NCBI GenBank assembly: GCA_030653385.1
Contig: JAURZM010000015.1
Span: 1 to 64,000, forward strand
DNA length: 64,000 nt
Direction: 5' to 3'
DNA from: Rubrivivax sp.
GTDB lineage: Bacteria > Pseudomonadota > Gammaproteobacteria > Burkholderiales > Burkholderiaceae_C
This document shows, in pieces, positions 19,041 to 27,924 of the stretch (its first letter is position 1; each line of letters begins with the position of its first letter). A model generated the notes under the pieces. The model ran no database searches. It had not been told where the DNA came from and saw only the letters and a program-made list of their open reading frames with translations. The translations under genes and the position numbers were made by a program.

Positions 19041-20264
19041 TCAGCCCACGACTTGAACCTGCTCCAGTCGTGGCTTGACCCACAGCCAGGCCACGATGCC
19101 CACGCTCAGCATGCCGGCGGACGTGAGCGCCAGTGCCAGCGTAGAGTGCATCACCAGCGGCGCCAGCACACCGGCCACCGCGGCATTGGCCAGGCTGCCC
19201 ACGAAGGCCTGCACCGAAGACGCGGTGCCACGCCGGTCGGGCGCCTGGTCCAGCGCCATGATCGTGACCACCGGCACCATCAGCGCCCAGCCGAAGGAAA
19301 ACACCGCAATCGGCAGCATCGACCAGGCCGGGTGCGGCTCGAAGGCCGCGTTCAGCAGCACGTTGACGACGGTGGTGGCCAGCATGATCACGAAGCCGTG
19401 GCGGATCTGGTGCCGGGGCTTGATGCGCCCGGCCAGCCGCCCCGACACCAGCGCGCCACCCATGATGCCGCCGATGGACAGCATGAAAAACCAGAAGAAC
19501 TGTGTCGGCGCGAGCTGCAGGTGTTCACCCAGGAACACCGGCGCCGACAGCACGTACAGGAACATGCCGTTGAAGGGCACGCCGCTGGCAAAGACCAGGG
19601 CCACGAAACGGGGGTTTTTCACCAGCGGCACGTAGCCGCGCATCAGCGGCCCGGCCCTGAACAGCTGCCGGCCCGCAGGTGGCAAGGTTTCAGGCAGCCA
19701 GCGCCAGTTGGCCACCAGCAGCGCCAGGCCCAGCACGGCCAGCAGCCAGAAGATCGAGTGCCAGTCGGCCCATTCAAACAGCAGGCCGCCGATCATGGGT
19801 GCAATCGCCGGCGCGATGCCGAAGAAGATGGTCACCTGCGACATCATGCGCTGCGCGTCGGCCGGTGCGTACAGGTCGCGGATGATGGCGCGCGACACCA
19901 CCATGCCCACCCCCGCCGATGCACCCTGCAGCGCGCGGAAGAAGACCAGCGTGCCGATGGAGTCGCTGAGCGCGCAGCCCACCGAAGCCAGCGTGAACAC
20001 CGCCACGCCCACCAGCACCACGGGGCGGCGGCCCAGGCTGTCGGCCAGCGCGCCGTGGAACAAGTTCATGACCGCAAAACCCAGCAGGTAGCTCGACAGC
20101 GTCTGCTGCATCTGCACCGGCGTGGCGCCGATGGCGGCCCCGATGCCGGCAAAGGCCGGCAGGTAGGTGTCGATGGCAAAGGGCCCGATCATGCCCAGGC
20201 AGGCCAGCAGCAGCGCCAGCGTCCAGCGCCGGCCGCGCCAGAGGGGGGAATCGTCGGGGTTCAT
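19041..20264 (-). CDS. Bcr/CflA family multidrug efflux transporter (MFS)
   Basis: Major-facilitator drug:proton antiporter of the inner membrane. The 407 residues contain about twelve hydrophobic helices. Family features are FAIDTYLPAFAGIGAAIGAT after helix 1, GALADSLGRRPVVLVG between helices 2 and 3, and ALQGASAGVGMVVSRAIIRD at helices 4-5. The likely substrate is unknown; Bcr relatives export bicyclomycin and similar compounds. It lies between the carbonic anhydrase and the divergent dioxygenase gene. Confidence 0.9.
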   Translation of the reverse strand: MNPDDSPLWRGRRWTLALLLACLGMIGPFAIDTYLPAFAGIGAAIGATPVQMQQTLSSYLLGFAVMNLFHGALADSLGRRPVVLVGVAVFTLASVGCALSDSIGTLVFFRALQGASAGVGMVVSRAIIRDLYAPADAQRMMSQVTIFFGIAPAIAPMIGGLLFEWADWHSIFWLLAVLGLALLVANWRWLPETLPPAGRQLFRAGPLMRGYVPLVKNPRFVALVFASGVPFNGMFLYVLSAPVFLGEHLQLAPTQFFWFFMLSIGGIMGGALVSGRLAGRIKPRHQIRHGFVIMLATTVVNVLLNAAFEPHPAWSMLPIAVFSFGWALMVPVVTIMALDQAPDRRGTASSVQAFVGSLANAAVAGVLAPLVMHSTLALALTSAGMLSVGIVAWLWVKPRLEQVQVVG

Positions 20265-20313
20265 CGAAGGGGCAAACCGTGCAGTCTAGTGGCCGCGCCC
20301 GATCGGTGCTTCA

Positions 20314-20997
20314 ATGAAGCGCATGAACCTGTTGCGCAGACGATCCTTCATTTCTGCCGCCGCCACGGGCGCGCTTGCAGCCGTCGCCACGCTGGGCACC
20401 CCGGCGCTGGCCAGTTCGCGCCGCGCCATCGTGGCCATGACCGACGGCCCCTTCTACCCACCTCGCAGCTGGCGCGACCAGGGCCCCTTGGCCGGTGACT
20501 GGGACGCCGACCTGAGCCGTGTGCAGCGCGGCGGCCGGGTGCTCATCGCGCGCGGCGAACACCTGGGCCTGCAACTGCGGGTGGCCGACACCGACGGGCG
20601 GTTGATCGACGACGCCGAAACCGAGTTCTGGCAGTGCGATGCACTGTCTCAGTACCGCCACCCCGATGTGGCGTTGACTGCCGGCCGCTATGACGAAGGC
20701 TTCCAGGGTTTTGGTGTGGTGCGCAGCGGCAAGGACGGTGGCTTGAGCCTGCGCACCATCAAGCCGGTGCGCTACCCGGGCCGCACGCCGCACATCCACG
20801 TCAAGCTGCGGCACCCGGCCTTTGGCGAGCTGACTTCGCAGCTCTTCCTGGCTGGCGACCCCGGCAACGCGGGCGACTTCCTGTGGCGGCGGGTGCCACA
20901 GGCCGACCGCGCAGCGCTGGAACTGGTGCTGCAGGCCGCACCCGCCGACAGCGGCCTGCGCTGGACGGCACAGCACACGCTGGTGGTGCCGGCCTGA
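20314..20997 (+). CDS. Tat-exported intradiol ring-cleavage dioxygenase family protein
   Basis: Protocatechuate 3,4-dioxygenase-like fold. An N-terminal twin-arginine signal RRRSFISAAATGALAA is followed by an Ala-rich cleavage region (about residue 34). The start of the mature domain carries TDGPFYPPRSW, typical of the family. Candidate ferric-iron ligands are a Tyr in QYRHPD, a Tyr in VRYPGRTP, and the two histidines of PHIHVKL. At 227 residues it matches the exported subgroup of unknown substrate. The alternative start three codons in (MNLLRRRSF) keeps the signal. No other aromatic-ring genes adjoin it. Confidence 0.87.
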   Translation: MKRMNLLRRRSFISAAATGALAAVATLGTPALASSRRAIVAMTDGPFYPPRSWRDQGPLAGDWDADLSRVQRGGRVLIARGEHLGLQLRVADTDGRLIDDAETEFWQCDALSQYRHPDVALTAGRYDEGFQGFGVVRSGKDGGLSLRTIKPVRYPGRTPHIHVKLRHPAFGELTSQLFLAGDPGNAGDFLWRRVPQADRAALELVLQAAPADSGLRWTAQHTLVVPA

Positions 20998-21020
20998 CTG
21001 CGCCAGGCCTTGCAGAAAAG

Positions 21021-21348
21021 TGTGAAGCAGACCGATAGGCCGGATTCTGTGCGGCAGGCCCTGTTGCCAGACCCCGCCGTGACCGCCATTCCTCTGGGCC
21101 GAAGATCACCCTTCGGCTCGGTGCTACCTACCCGCACACTCCCCGGGCCAGGTCAACGTGTGCCTACTTGGTATTGCTGCGCGTAGAGATTGCCCGTTTC
21201 ACCCGAACTGAATCGGCTCGTCTCTGTTGCTCTGATCCTCACCTCACGGTGGACAGCCGTTAGCTGCTACGCCGCCCTGTGCAGTCCGGACCTTCCTCCA
21301 GTGCCGTGTTTCCACGATCGCACCAGCGGCGGTCTGGCCTGCTTCACA
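21021..21348 (-). ncRNA. rnpB: RNase P RNA (bacterial type A)
   Basis: Catalytic RNA of ribonuclease P, which matures tRNA 5' ends. On the minus strand the molecule starts TGTGAAGCAGGCCAGACC and ends CGGTCTGCTTCACA, whose ends pair to form helix P1. The conserved P4 5' strand GGAGGAAGGTCCGGAC and the 3' ACAGAATCCGGCCTATCGG are present, as is AGAGCAACAGAGA in the middle. Length is about 328 bases, with ends set from the P1 pairing. A CTTTT run follows the 3' end and may aid termination. Short reading frames across this stretch are spurious. Confidence 0.96.
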
Positions 21349-21354
21349 GAGTGG

Positions 21355-21360
21355 ATTATC
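21355..21360 (-). promoter_or_regulatory. Likely -10 box of rnpB
   Basis: GATAAT on the minus strand ends six to seven bases before the predicted first base of RNase P RNA, the spacing expected for a -10 hexamer. The matching -35 region (around 21378-21383) is poor. The promoter lies between rnpB and the stop of the neighbouring upstream gene. Confidence 0.5.
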
Positions 21361-21387
21361 GCCGCCCGTGCGCCGCAGGCCTGCGCG

Positions 21388-22107
21388 TCACCAGCGGATG
21401 GCCAGCTTGACACCGTAGCTGGTGGCGTCGCCGGTCCTGTCGGCTTCGATCACCAGCGCCAGCGGCACCAGCGCGATGTTGACGCCGACAAAGGCCTTGC
21501 TCTGGCGGAAGTTCTCTTCGCGCAGCGTGGTGCCGGGCGCCGAGGACTTGACCTCGACGGTGCCGACGCCGGCATAGGGCGTGAGGAAGGCAAAACCCTT
21601 GGAGATGGAGATGTCGCCGCTGAGCGTGCGCATCTTCAGTTGCGGCACACCCGACAGGCTGGTGCCCGAAATGCGAAGTGCCACCGCCGGCACGACGGTG
21701 TTGCCACCGACAAACGCCCAGCGCAGTTCACCCCCCGTGGCGCGCACATTGGTGTCGGGCAGGCTCATCTGCACGGCGCCGATGTCGATGTCGAAAGGCA
21801 GGCCCTTGACCGCCCGCACGGCCACCACCGGCACAGCCTTGGGCACGGTGGCGCCACCGGCGGCCTTGCGCAGCACCTCGCGGTGGGCCACTTCGGTGGC
21901 CGATGCGCTGACACCCAGATCGAAACCGGTGATGCCCAGGCCTTCCGAGGGAATCATGCCCTTGTACGACACCGCCGAAGCGACGTCTTCGCTGAAGGCG
22001 CGGAACTCGGCCTGGGTGAGCAGGCCGATGGCGTTGAAATCGGCGGCGTGGGCGCTGCCTGCAATGGCGAAGGCCATCACAGCGGCCCGACGAAGCACTG
22101 GTCTCAT
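21388..22107 (-). CDS. Exported protein of unknown function, probable outer-membrane beta-barrel
   Basis: I start at MRPVLRRAAVMAFAIAGSAHA, a signal peptide cleaved near residue 22, with GGGAGC upstream; total 239 residues. The mature part has no further membrane helix. It alternates short Gly-rich and hydrophobic strands (KGFAFLTPYAGVGTVEV, LALVIEADRTGDATSYG) and ends GVKLAIRW. A terminal aromatic residue and beta-strand pattern are typical of outer-membrane barrels. I cannot name the family. The gene is separated from urtE by a palindromic element. Confidence 0.7.
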   Translation of the reverse strand: MRPVLRRAAVMAFAIAGSAHAADFNAIGLLTQAEFRAFSEDVASAVSYKGMIPSEGLGITGFDLGVSASATEVAHREVLRKAAGGATVPKAVPVVAVRAVKGLPFDIDIGAVQMSLPDTNVRATGGELRWAFVGGNTVVPAVALRISGTSLSGVPQLKMRTLSGDISISKGFAFLTPYAGVGTVEVKSSAPGTTLREENFRQSKAFVGVNIALVPLALVIEADRTGDATSYGVKLAIRW

Positions 22108-22153
22108 ACAAAGCTCCCGCAAAAAAATGAGCCATTGTCTGACGATCGCGACC

Positions 22154-22240
22154 AAGTTTCCCGCCGCGGAACCGGCTCTGCCGGGCCGCTGGCGGACGGC
22201 CCCCTTGGGGGGTAGCGAGCGCCAGCGAGCTTGGGGGCCC
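22154..22240. repeat. Dispersed palindromic element, copy B
   Basis: The copy contains CGCGGAACCGGCTCTGCCG, GGCCGCTGGCGGACGGCC, then CCCTTGGGGGGTAGCGAGCG and CCAGCGAGCTTGGGGGCCC. It is almost identical to copy A at 9192-9277 and in the same orientation. It fills most of the gap between urtE and the exported-protein gene and may act as a transcript end or mRNA-stabilising hairpin. Confidence 0.85.
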
Positions 22241-22244
22241 AACT

Positions 22245-22976
22245 TCAAATGGACATGCGCTCTTTCACCCCGTCGGCCTTCATGTCGGCGCCCCGGCCGC
22301 GCATCACCACTTCGCCGCGTTCCATCACCAGGTACTGGTCGGCCAGTTCCTCGGCAAAGTCGTAGTACTGCTCGACCAGCACGATGGCCATCTTCTGGCC
22401 GTTCATGCCGCGCTCAGCCAGCATGCGCAGCACCCGGCCGATGTCCTTGATGATGCTGGGCTGGATGCCTTCGGTGGGTTCGTCCAGCATCAAGAGCTTG
22501 GGGCCGGCGGCCAGCGCACGTGCGATGGCCAGTTGCTGTTGCTGGCCGCCCGACAGGTCACCGCCGCGGCGCTTGATCATCTGCTTGAGCACGGGGAACA
22601 GCTCGAACAGTTCGGGCGGTATCGCCGTGCTGCCAGGGCGCGAAGCCAGGCCCATGCGCAGGTTGTCTTCCACCGTCAGGCGGCCGAAGATCTCCCGGCC
22701 CTGTGGCACGTAGCCGGTGCCCAGGCGCACACGGTCGTAGGACGTGGCCTTGGTGATGTCGGCGCCGCCCAGCGTGATGCGCCCTGTCTTCACCGGCACC
22801 ACCCCCATCAGGCTTTTCAGCAGCGTGGTCTTGCCCACACCATTGCGACCCAGGATGACCGTGATTTCCCCGACTCTCGCTTCCAGTGACACGTTGCGCA
22901 GGATGTGGCTGCCGCCGTAGTACTGGTTCAGGCCCTCCACCTGCAGCAGGGCGGGGCTGTTGGTGTCACCGGCCAA
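22245..22976 (-). CDS. urtE: Urea ABC transporter ATP-binding protein UrtE
   Basis: Second ATPase of the urea importer. The start codon is TTG (MAGDTNSPALLQVEGL), preceded by GAGGTG, and overlaps the urtD stop by 11 bases. Total 243 residues. It shows the UrtE-typical VEGLNQYYGGSHILRNVSLE, Walker A GRNGVGKTTLLK, signature LSGGQQQQLAIARAL, Walker B LLMLDEPTEGIQPSI and the His-loop-equivalent VLVEQYYDFA. It is the last gene of urtABCDE. Confidence 0.95.
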   Translation of the reverse strand: MAGDTNSPALLQVEGLNQYYGGSHILRNVSLEARVGEITVILGRNGVGKTTLLKSLMGVVPVKTGRITLGGADITKATSYDRVRLGTGYVPQGREIFGRLTVEDNLRMGLASRPGSTAIPPELFELFPVLKQMIKRRGGDLSGGQQQQLAIARALAAGPKLLMLDEPTEGIQPSIIKDIGRVLRMLAERGMNGQKMAIVLVEQYYDFAEELADQYLVMERGEVVMRGRGADMKADGVKERMSI

Positions 22977-23835
22977 GGTACACCTCGACCACTTTTTCGT
23001 TGTTCTGCACGTCGCTCAACAGACCTTCAGCCAGCACGCTGCCTTCGTGCAGCACGGTGACCTTCTTGCGGCCTTCGGTCAGCTGGTCGACAAACTTCAT
23101 GTCGTGCTCCACCACCACCAGCGAATGCTGGCCTTCCAGCGTCAGGAAGAGCTCGGCGGTGCGTTCGGTTTCTTCGTCGGTCATGCCGGCCACGGGTTCG
23201 TCCAGCAGCAGCAGCTTGGGGTCTTGCGCCAGCAGCATGCCGATTTCCAGCCACTGCTTCTGGCCGTGACTGAGCAAGCCTGCGGTGCGCTGCGCTTCGT
23301 CCTTCAGGTGGATCAGCGCCAGCAGCTCGCCCAGCTTGTCCAACTGTTCGCCGCTGAGGCGCGAAAACAGCCCCGCGCGCACGCTGCGGTCGTTGCGCAG
23401 ATTGAGTTCCAGGTTCTCGAACACACTCAGCTGTTCGTACACCGTGGGCTTCTGGAACTTGCGGCCCACACCCACCTGCGCGATGGCGGGTTCGTTCAGG
23501 CGCAGCAGGTCGATGTTGCTGCCGAAAAAGACCTTGCCACTGTCGGGCCGGGTCTTGCCGGTGATGCAGTCCATCATCGTCGTCTTGCCGGCACCGTTGG
23601 GGCCGATGATGCAGCGCAGTTCACCCACGTTGATGGTCAGGCTCAAGTTGTTCAAGGCCTTGAAGCCGTCGAAGCTGACCGTCACGTCCTGCAGGTACAG
23701 CGCCACGCCTTGTGTGAAGACCACTTCGCCGGCGCTCAGCGGGCGGCCGAAGCCGCCGCCCTTGCCGGCCGTGGCCACCCGCTGCTCGTAGGCGGCGCGG
23801 GCCTTGGCGCCGGCTTCCATCAGGTCGGGCGTCAT
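22966..23835 (-). CDS. urtD: Urea ABC transporter ATP-binding protein UrtD
   Basis: First ATPase of the urea importer, LivG-like. The start MTPDLMEAGAKARAA overlaps the urtC stop (ATGA); 289 residues. Walker A is GPNGAGKTTMMDCITG (about residues 80-95), signature LLSHGQKQWLEIGMLL, Walker B LLLLDEPVAGMTDEE and switch VVVEHDM. The ATPase domain follows a family-typical N-terminal extension of about 45 residues. Confidence 0.96.
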   Translation of the reverse strand: MTPDLMEAGAKARAAYEQRVATAGKGGGFGRPLSAGEVVFTQGVALYLQDVTVSFDGFKALNNLSLTINVGELRCIIGPNGAGKTTMMDCITGKTRPDSGKVFFGSNIDLLRLNEPAIAQVGVGRKFQKPTVYEQLSVFENLELNLRNDRSVRAGLFSRLSGEQLDKLGELLALIHLKDEAQRTAGLLSHGQKQWLEIGMLLAQDPKLLLLDEPVAGMTDEETERTAELFLTLEGQHSLVVVEHDMKFVDQLTEGRKKVTVLHEGSVLAEGLLSDVQNNEKVVEVYLGR

Positions 23836-24926
23836 GCCTTTTTCTCCGGTGCTCGTTTGCGCAACTTGCGGTACAGCCCCAGCAGACCCTGCGGCAGAAA
23901 CAGCGTCACCGCAATGAACAGCGCACCCAGGAAAAACAGCCAGAACTCGGGGAAGGCCACCGTGAACCAGCTCTTGGCGCCGTTGACGAAAAAGGCGCCG
24001 ATGATCGGCCCGATCAGCGTACCGCGCCCGCCCACCGCGGCCCAGATCGCGATCTCGATGCCGGCTGCCGGGCTCATTTCGCTGGGGTTGATGATGCCCA
24101 CCTGCGGCACGTACAGCGCACCGGCCACGCCGCACATCACCGCGCTCAGTGTCCAGATGGCCAGCTTGTAGGCGATGGGGTCGTAGCCGCTGAACATCAC
24201 GCGTGTTTCCGCGTCGCGGATGGCCTGCAGCACCCGCCCGGCCTTGCTGCCCACGATGGCCCGCGACATCAGGAAGAAGCCCACCAGCGTGAGGCCGCTC
24301 AACACAAAGAGCAGCACCTTCATGTTCGGCGTGATCGGCGCGCCCAGGATGCGCTTGAAGTCGGTGAAACCGTTGTTGCCGCCGAAGCCCGTTTCATTGC
24401 GGAAGAGCAGCAGCATCGCGGCAAAGGTGAGCGCCTGCGTGATGATGCTGAAGTACACACCCTTGATGCGCGAGCGAAAGGCGAAGTAGCCGAACACAAA
24501 CGCCAGCAGGCCAGGCACCAGCACCACCAGCGCCATCTGCGCAATGAAGCTGTCGCTCAGGGCCCAGGTCCAGGGGAATTCCTTCCAGTCCAGGAAGACC
24601 ATGAAGTCGGGCATGTGGCTCTTGTACTGGCCGTCGGTGCCGATCTGGCGCATCAGGTACATGCCCATCGCATAACCGCCCAGCGCGAAGAACAGGCCGT
24701 GGCCCAGGCTCAGGATGCCGGTGTAGCCCCAGATCAGGTCCATCGCCAGCGCGCAGATGGCGTAACACAGGATCTTGCCGGCCAGGCTGACGTAGAAGTC
24801 GTCCAGGTGCAAGGCGCTGTCCGCCGGCACCACCAGGTTCAGCAGCGGCACCAGCACGGCGATCACCACTACCGCCAGCAGCACGCCGGTCCAGCCCTTC
24901 ACGCCGAGTTCAGTGTTCGTGTTCAT
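23832..24926 (-). CDS. urtC: Urea ABC transporter permease UrtC
   Basis: LivM-type inner-membrane permease subunit. The 364 residues contain about nine to ten hydrophobic segments. Family hallmarks are MDLIWGYTGILSLGHGLFFALGGYAMGMYLMRQ in the first third (written here as consecutive pieces GYTGILSLGHG and FFALGGYAMG), FGGNNGFTDF in the middle and AIWAAVGGRGTLIGPIIGA near the end. It overlaps urtB and urtD by four bases each. Confidence 0.96.
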   Translation of the reverse strand: MNTNTELGVKGWTGVLLAVVVIAVLVPLLNLVVPADSALHLDDFYVSLAGKILCYAICALAMDLIWGYTGILSLGHGLFFALGGYAMGMYLMRQIGTDGQYKSHMPDFMVFLDWKEFPWTWALSDSFIAQMALVVLVPGLLAFVFGYFAFRSRIKGVYFSIITQALTFAAMLLLFRNETGFGGNNGFTDFKRILGAPITPNMKVLLFVLSGLTLVGFFLMSRAIVGSKAGRVLQAIRDAETRVMFSGYDPIAYKLAIWTLSAVMCGVAGALYVPQVGIINPSEMSPAAGIEIAIWAAVGGRGTLIGPIIGAFFVNGAKSWFTVAFPEFWLFFLGALFIAVTLFLPQGLLGLYRKLRKRAPEKKA

Positions 24927-26494
24927 TCTGCGCTCCGGCCCTTGAGCGCAAAGATGCCCTGCGGCCGCTTCTGGATGAAGACGACGATGAAGCCCAGCAC
25001 CATGATCTTGGCCAGCACTGCGCCCTGCCAGCCTTCGAGCAATTTGTTCAACACCCCGAGGCCCAGGCCAGCGTAGACCGTGCCAGCCAACTGGCCCACA
25101 CCACCCAGCACGACCACCAGGAAGCTGTCGACGATGTAACCCTGGCCCAGGTCGGGCCCCACATTGCCCACCTGGCTGAGCGCACAGCCCGCCAGGCCCG
25201 CGATGCCGGCACCCAGCGAAAAGGCATAGGTGTCGACCCGCGCCGTGTTGACGCCCACGCAGGCAGCCATGCGGCGGTTCTGCGTCACGCCGCGCACGAA
25301 CAGGCCCAGGCGGGTGCGGCTGATCAGCAAGGCCACACCGGCCAGCACCAGCATCGCAAACACGACGATGGCGATGCGGTTGTAGGGCAGCGTCAGGTTG
25401 GGCAGCACCTGCAGGCCACCCGACAGCCAGCTGGGGTTTTCGACGCCGACGTTCTGCGCGCCGAAGATGGTGCGCACCAGCTGCATCAGGATCAGGCTGA
25501 TGCCCCAGGTGGCCAGCAGGGTTTCCAGCGGCCGGCCATACAACCAGCGGATCACCGTGCGTTCCAGCACCGCGCCCACCAGCGCGGCGGCCAGGAAGCT
25601 GGCGGGAATGGCGGCCAGCATGTACCAGTCGAAAGCATCCGGCAGCCAGGCCTTGAACAGGTTCTGCACCAGGTAGGTGGCGTAGGCACCGATCATCATC
25701 AACTCGCCATGCGCCATGTTGATGACGCCCATCAGGCCGTAGGTGATGGCCAGGCCCAGGGCCACCAGCAGCAGGATGCTGCCCAGGCTGATGCCCGAAA
25801 ACATCACGCCCAGCCTTTCGCCCCAGGCCAGGCGCGACTGCACCTTGGACAGCGAAGCCGAGATGGCGGCTTTCACTTCGGCGTCGGTCTCGGAGGCCAG
25901 CTTCTCGATCAGCAATGAACGTGTCGCCGGCTGTTCGCTGTCGGCCAGCAGCTGTGCCGCGGACAGGCGCTTGGCGATGTCGTCGGAAGAAATCATCACG
26001 GCGGCCCGCAGCAGCTCGAGCCGCGCCTTCAGGCCCTCGACTCTTTCCGCCGCGATGGCCTTTTCGATGACCACCAGCTTGCCTACGTCGGCACCGTCAC
26101 GCAGGTCGTCGATGGCCTTGGCACGCACGGCCGCATTCGGCGAAAACAGTTTCAGCGCCGCCAGCGCGGCTTCGAATTCACGCCGCACGCGGTTGTTGTT
26201 GACCACGTCTTCGGCGTCGGCGGGCAAAGTGGCCGTTGCACCCGTGGCGGCTTCGGTGACGGTGTCGCCCCGCACGATGTAGGCCTTGCCGCCGGCCACT
26301 TTCACTTCGTCGGCCAGCAAGGCTTCGAGCAGCGGCTCCAGTGCCGGGTCCACGGCGGTCACCACCTCGTTCAGCGCAGCGATGCGGTCTTCGCTGTCGC
26401 CGTCCGCAATGCGGGCGGCCTGTTCGGTGGTCAACGCATGGGCGTTGAAACCGAGACAGGCCGCGCAGAGGAAAAGACAAACGAGTCGGAACAC
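24923..26494 (-). CDS. urtB: Urea ABC transporter permease UrtB
   Basis: LivH-type permease subunit. The 523-residue protein starts at GTG with a signal-like segment (FRLVCLFLCAACLGFNAHA). A predicted periplasmic helical domain of about 200 residues follows, then the membrane part from about residue 230 (ISLGSILLLVALGLAITYGL). MGVINMAHGELMMIGAYATY and LGAGIAGLAGCALSQVGN are the permease signatures. The N-terminal domain is common in proteobacterial UrtB. Spacing to urtA is 62 bases with a strong stem-loop. Confidence 0.95.
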   Translation of the reverse strand: MFRLVCLFLCAACLGFNAHALTTEQAARIADGDSEDRIAALNEVVTAVDPALEPLLEALLADEVKVAGGKAYIVRGDTVTEAATGATATLPADAEDVVNNNRVRREFEAALAALKLFSPNAAVRAKAIDDLRDGADVGKLVVIEKAIAAERVEGLKARLELLRAAVMISSDDIAKRLSAAQLLADSEQPATRSLLIEKLASETDAEVKAAISASLSKVQSRLAWGERLGVMFSGISLGSILLLVALGLAITYGLMGVINMAHGELMMIGAYATYLVQNLFKAWLPDAFDWYMLAAIPASFLAAALVGAVLERTVIRWLYGRPLETLLATWGISLILMQLVRTIFGAQNVGVENPSWLSGGLQVLPNLTLPYNRIAIVVFAMLVLAGVALLISRTRLGLFVRGVTQNRRMAACVGVNTARVDTYAFSLGAGIAGLAGCALSQVGNVGPDLGQGYIVDSFLVVVLGGVGQLAGTVYAGLGLGVLNKLLEGWQGAVLAKIMVLGFIVVFIQKRPQGIFALKGRSAE

Positions 26495-26521
26495 GGGTCA
26501 CCGATCAGGGAAAACGGGGGC

Positions 26522-26549
26522 GGCGCATGCACCCCGAGGTGCATGCGCC
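26522..26549 (-). terminator. 12-bp stem-loop between urtA and urtB
   Basis: GGCGCATGCACC and GGTGCATGCGCC form a perfect 12-base-pair stem with a four-base loop, seven bases after the urtA stop. On the transcribed strand it is followed by GCCCCCGTTTTCCC, a weak T-run. It probably protects the urtA mRNA end or partly terminates, so that the binding protein is made in excess over the membrane subunits. Confidence 0.65.
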
Positions 26550-26556
26550 AAAGGCC

Positions 26557-27831
26557 TTACTTGGCAGGCACGTTTTTCTTGCCTTTGTTTTCTGGGATGA
26601 AGTCGCTCCAGGGGTCGGCCACGACCGGGCCCTTGGTCTTCCACACCACGTTGAACTGGCCGTCGGCCTTGATCTCGCCGATGAACACCGGCTTGTGCAG
26701 ATGATGGTTTTCCTTGTCCATGGTGCTGACAAAACCACCCGGCGCCTTGAAGGTCTGGCCGTACATGGCGGTGCGCACCTTGTCGACGTCGGTGGTCTTG
26801 GCCTTGGTCACCGCCTGCGCCCACATGTGGATGCCGATGTAGGTGGCTTCCATCGGGTCGTTGGTCAGCGGACGGTCCTTGTGGCCGGCGATGCCCTTGG
26901 CCTTGGCGTAGGCAGTCCACTTGCTCACGAAGTCGGCATTGGCCGGGTTCTTCAGGCTCATGAAGTAGTTCCAGGCGGCCAGGTGGCCCACCAGCGGCTT
27001 GGTGTCGACACCGCGCAACTCTTCTTCACCCACGCTGAAGGCCACCACGGGCACGTCGGTGGCCTTCAGGCCCTGGTTGCCCAGTTCCTTGTAGAAGGGC
27101 ACGTTGCTGTCGCCGTTGATGGTGGACACCACGGCCGTCTTCTTGCCTTCGCCAGCGAACTTCTTGATCTTGGCGATGATGGTCTGGTAGTCGGCATGAC
27201 CGAAGGGGGTGTACTCCTCCATGATGTCGGCGTCCTTGATGCCCTTGGCATTCAGGAAGGCACGCAGGATCTTGTTGGTGGTGCGCGGGTACACGTAGTC
27301 GGTGCCCAGCAACACGAAGCGCTTGGCGCTGCCGCCGTCCTTGCTCATCAGGTATTCCACCGCGGGAATGGCCTGCTGGTTGGGCGCAGCACCGGTGTAG
27401 AACACGTTTTTGCTGAGCTCTTCACCTTCGTACTGCACCGGGTAGAAGAGCAGCGCGTTGCTGCTTTCGAACACCGGCAGCACGCTCTTGCGCGACACGC
27501 TGGTCCAGCAGCCGAACACGGCTGCCACCTTGTCCTGGCTGATCAGCTGCTTGGCCTTTTCGGCAAACAGCGGCCAGTTCGACGCCGGGTCGACAACCAC
27601 CGGCTCCAGCTTCTTGCCCAGCACGCCGCCCTTGGCGTTGATCTCGTCGATGGCCATCAGGGCCACGTCTTTCAGCACGGTTTCGCTGATGGCCATGGTG
27701 CCGCTCAGGGAATGCAGGACGCCGACCTTGATGGTCTCTTGGGCGCTGGACAGGCTGCTGTAGCCCAGCGTGGCCAGCGCCAGGGTCATGGCGGACAGTG
27801 TTTTGCCGACTTGGCGGCGTGTGGTGCTCAT
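26557..27831 (-). CDS. urtA: Urea ABC transporter substrate-binding protein UrtA
   Basis: Periplasmic urea-binding protein of the LivJ/AmiC fold. The 424 residues begin with an export signal STTRRQVGKTLSAMTLALA, with a possible twin-arginine and cleavage around SSAQ. The mature part starts TIKVGVLHSLSGTMAISETV. Family motifs are FGCWTSVSRKSVLPVFE and YPVQYEGEELSKNVFYTGA. It is the first gene of the urt operon; the promoter and a dyad lie upstream. Confidence 0.97.
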   Translation of the reverse strand: MSTTRRQVGKTLSAMTLALATLGYSSLSSAQETIKVGVLHSLSGTMAISETVLKDVALMAIDEINAKGGVLGKKLEPVVVDPASNWPLFAEKAKQLISQDKVAAVFGCWTSVSRKSVLPVFESSNALLFYPVQYEGEELSKNVFYTGAAPNQQAIPAVEYLMSKDGGSAKRFVLLGTDYVYPRTTNKILRAFLNAKGIKDADIMEEYTPFGHADYQTIIAKIKKFAGEGKKTAVVSTINGDSNVPFYKELGNQGLKATDVPVVAFSVGEEELRGVDTKPLVGHLAAWNYFMSLKNPANADFVSKWTAYAKAKGIAGHKDRPLTNDPMEATYIGIHMWAQAVTKAKTTDVDKVRTAMYGQTFKAPGGFVSTMDKENHHLHKPVFIGEIKADGQFNVVWKTKGPVVADPWSDFIPENKGKKNVPAK

Positions 27832-27924
27832 GGGTTCTCGCTCCTGGGTGATCGGTAGGGGATGGGTGGGGTGATCGGGCGGGCTGGCTTCAGCAGATGT
27901 GCAATGGGGCAGCGCCGGAACTGC

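Noticed and set aside
21001..22215. Short reading frames across 21000-21390
   Set aside because: They lie in the RNase P RNA gene; conserved P1 and P4 elements show the region is a structural RNA.
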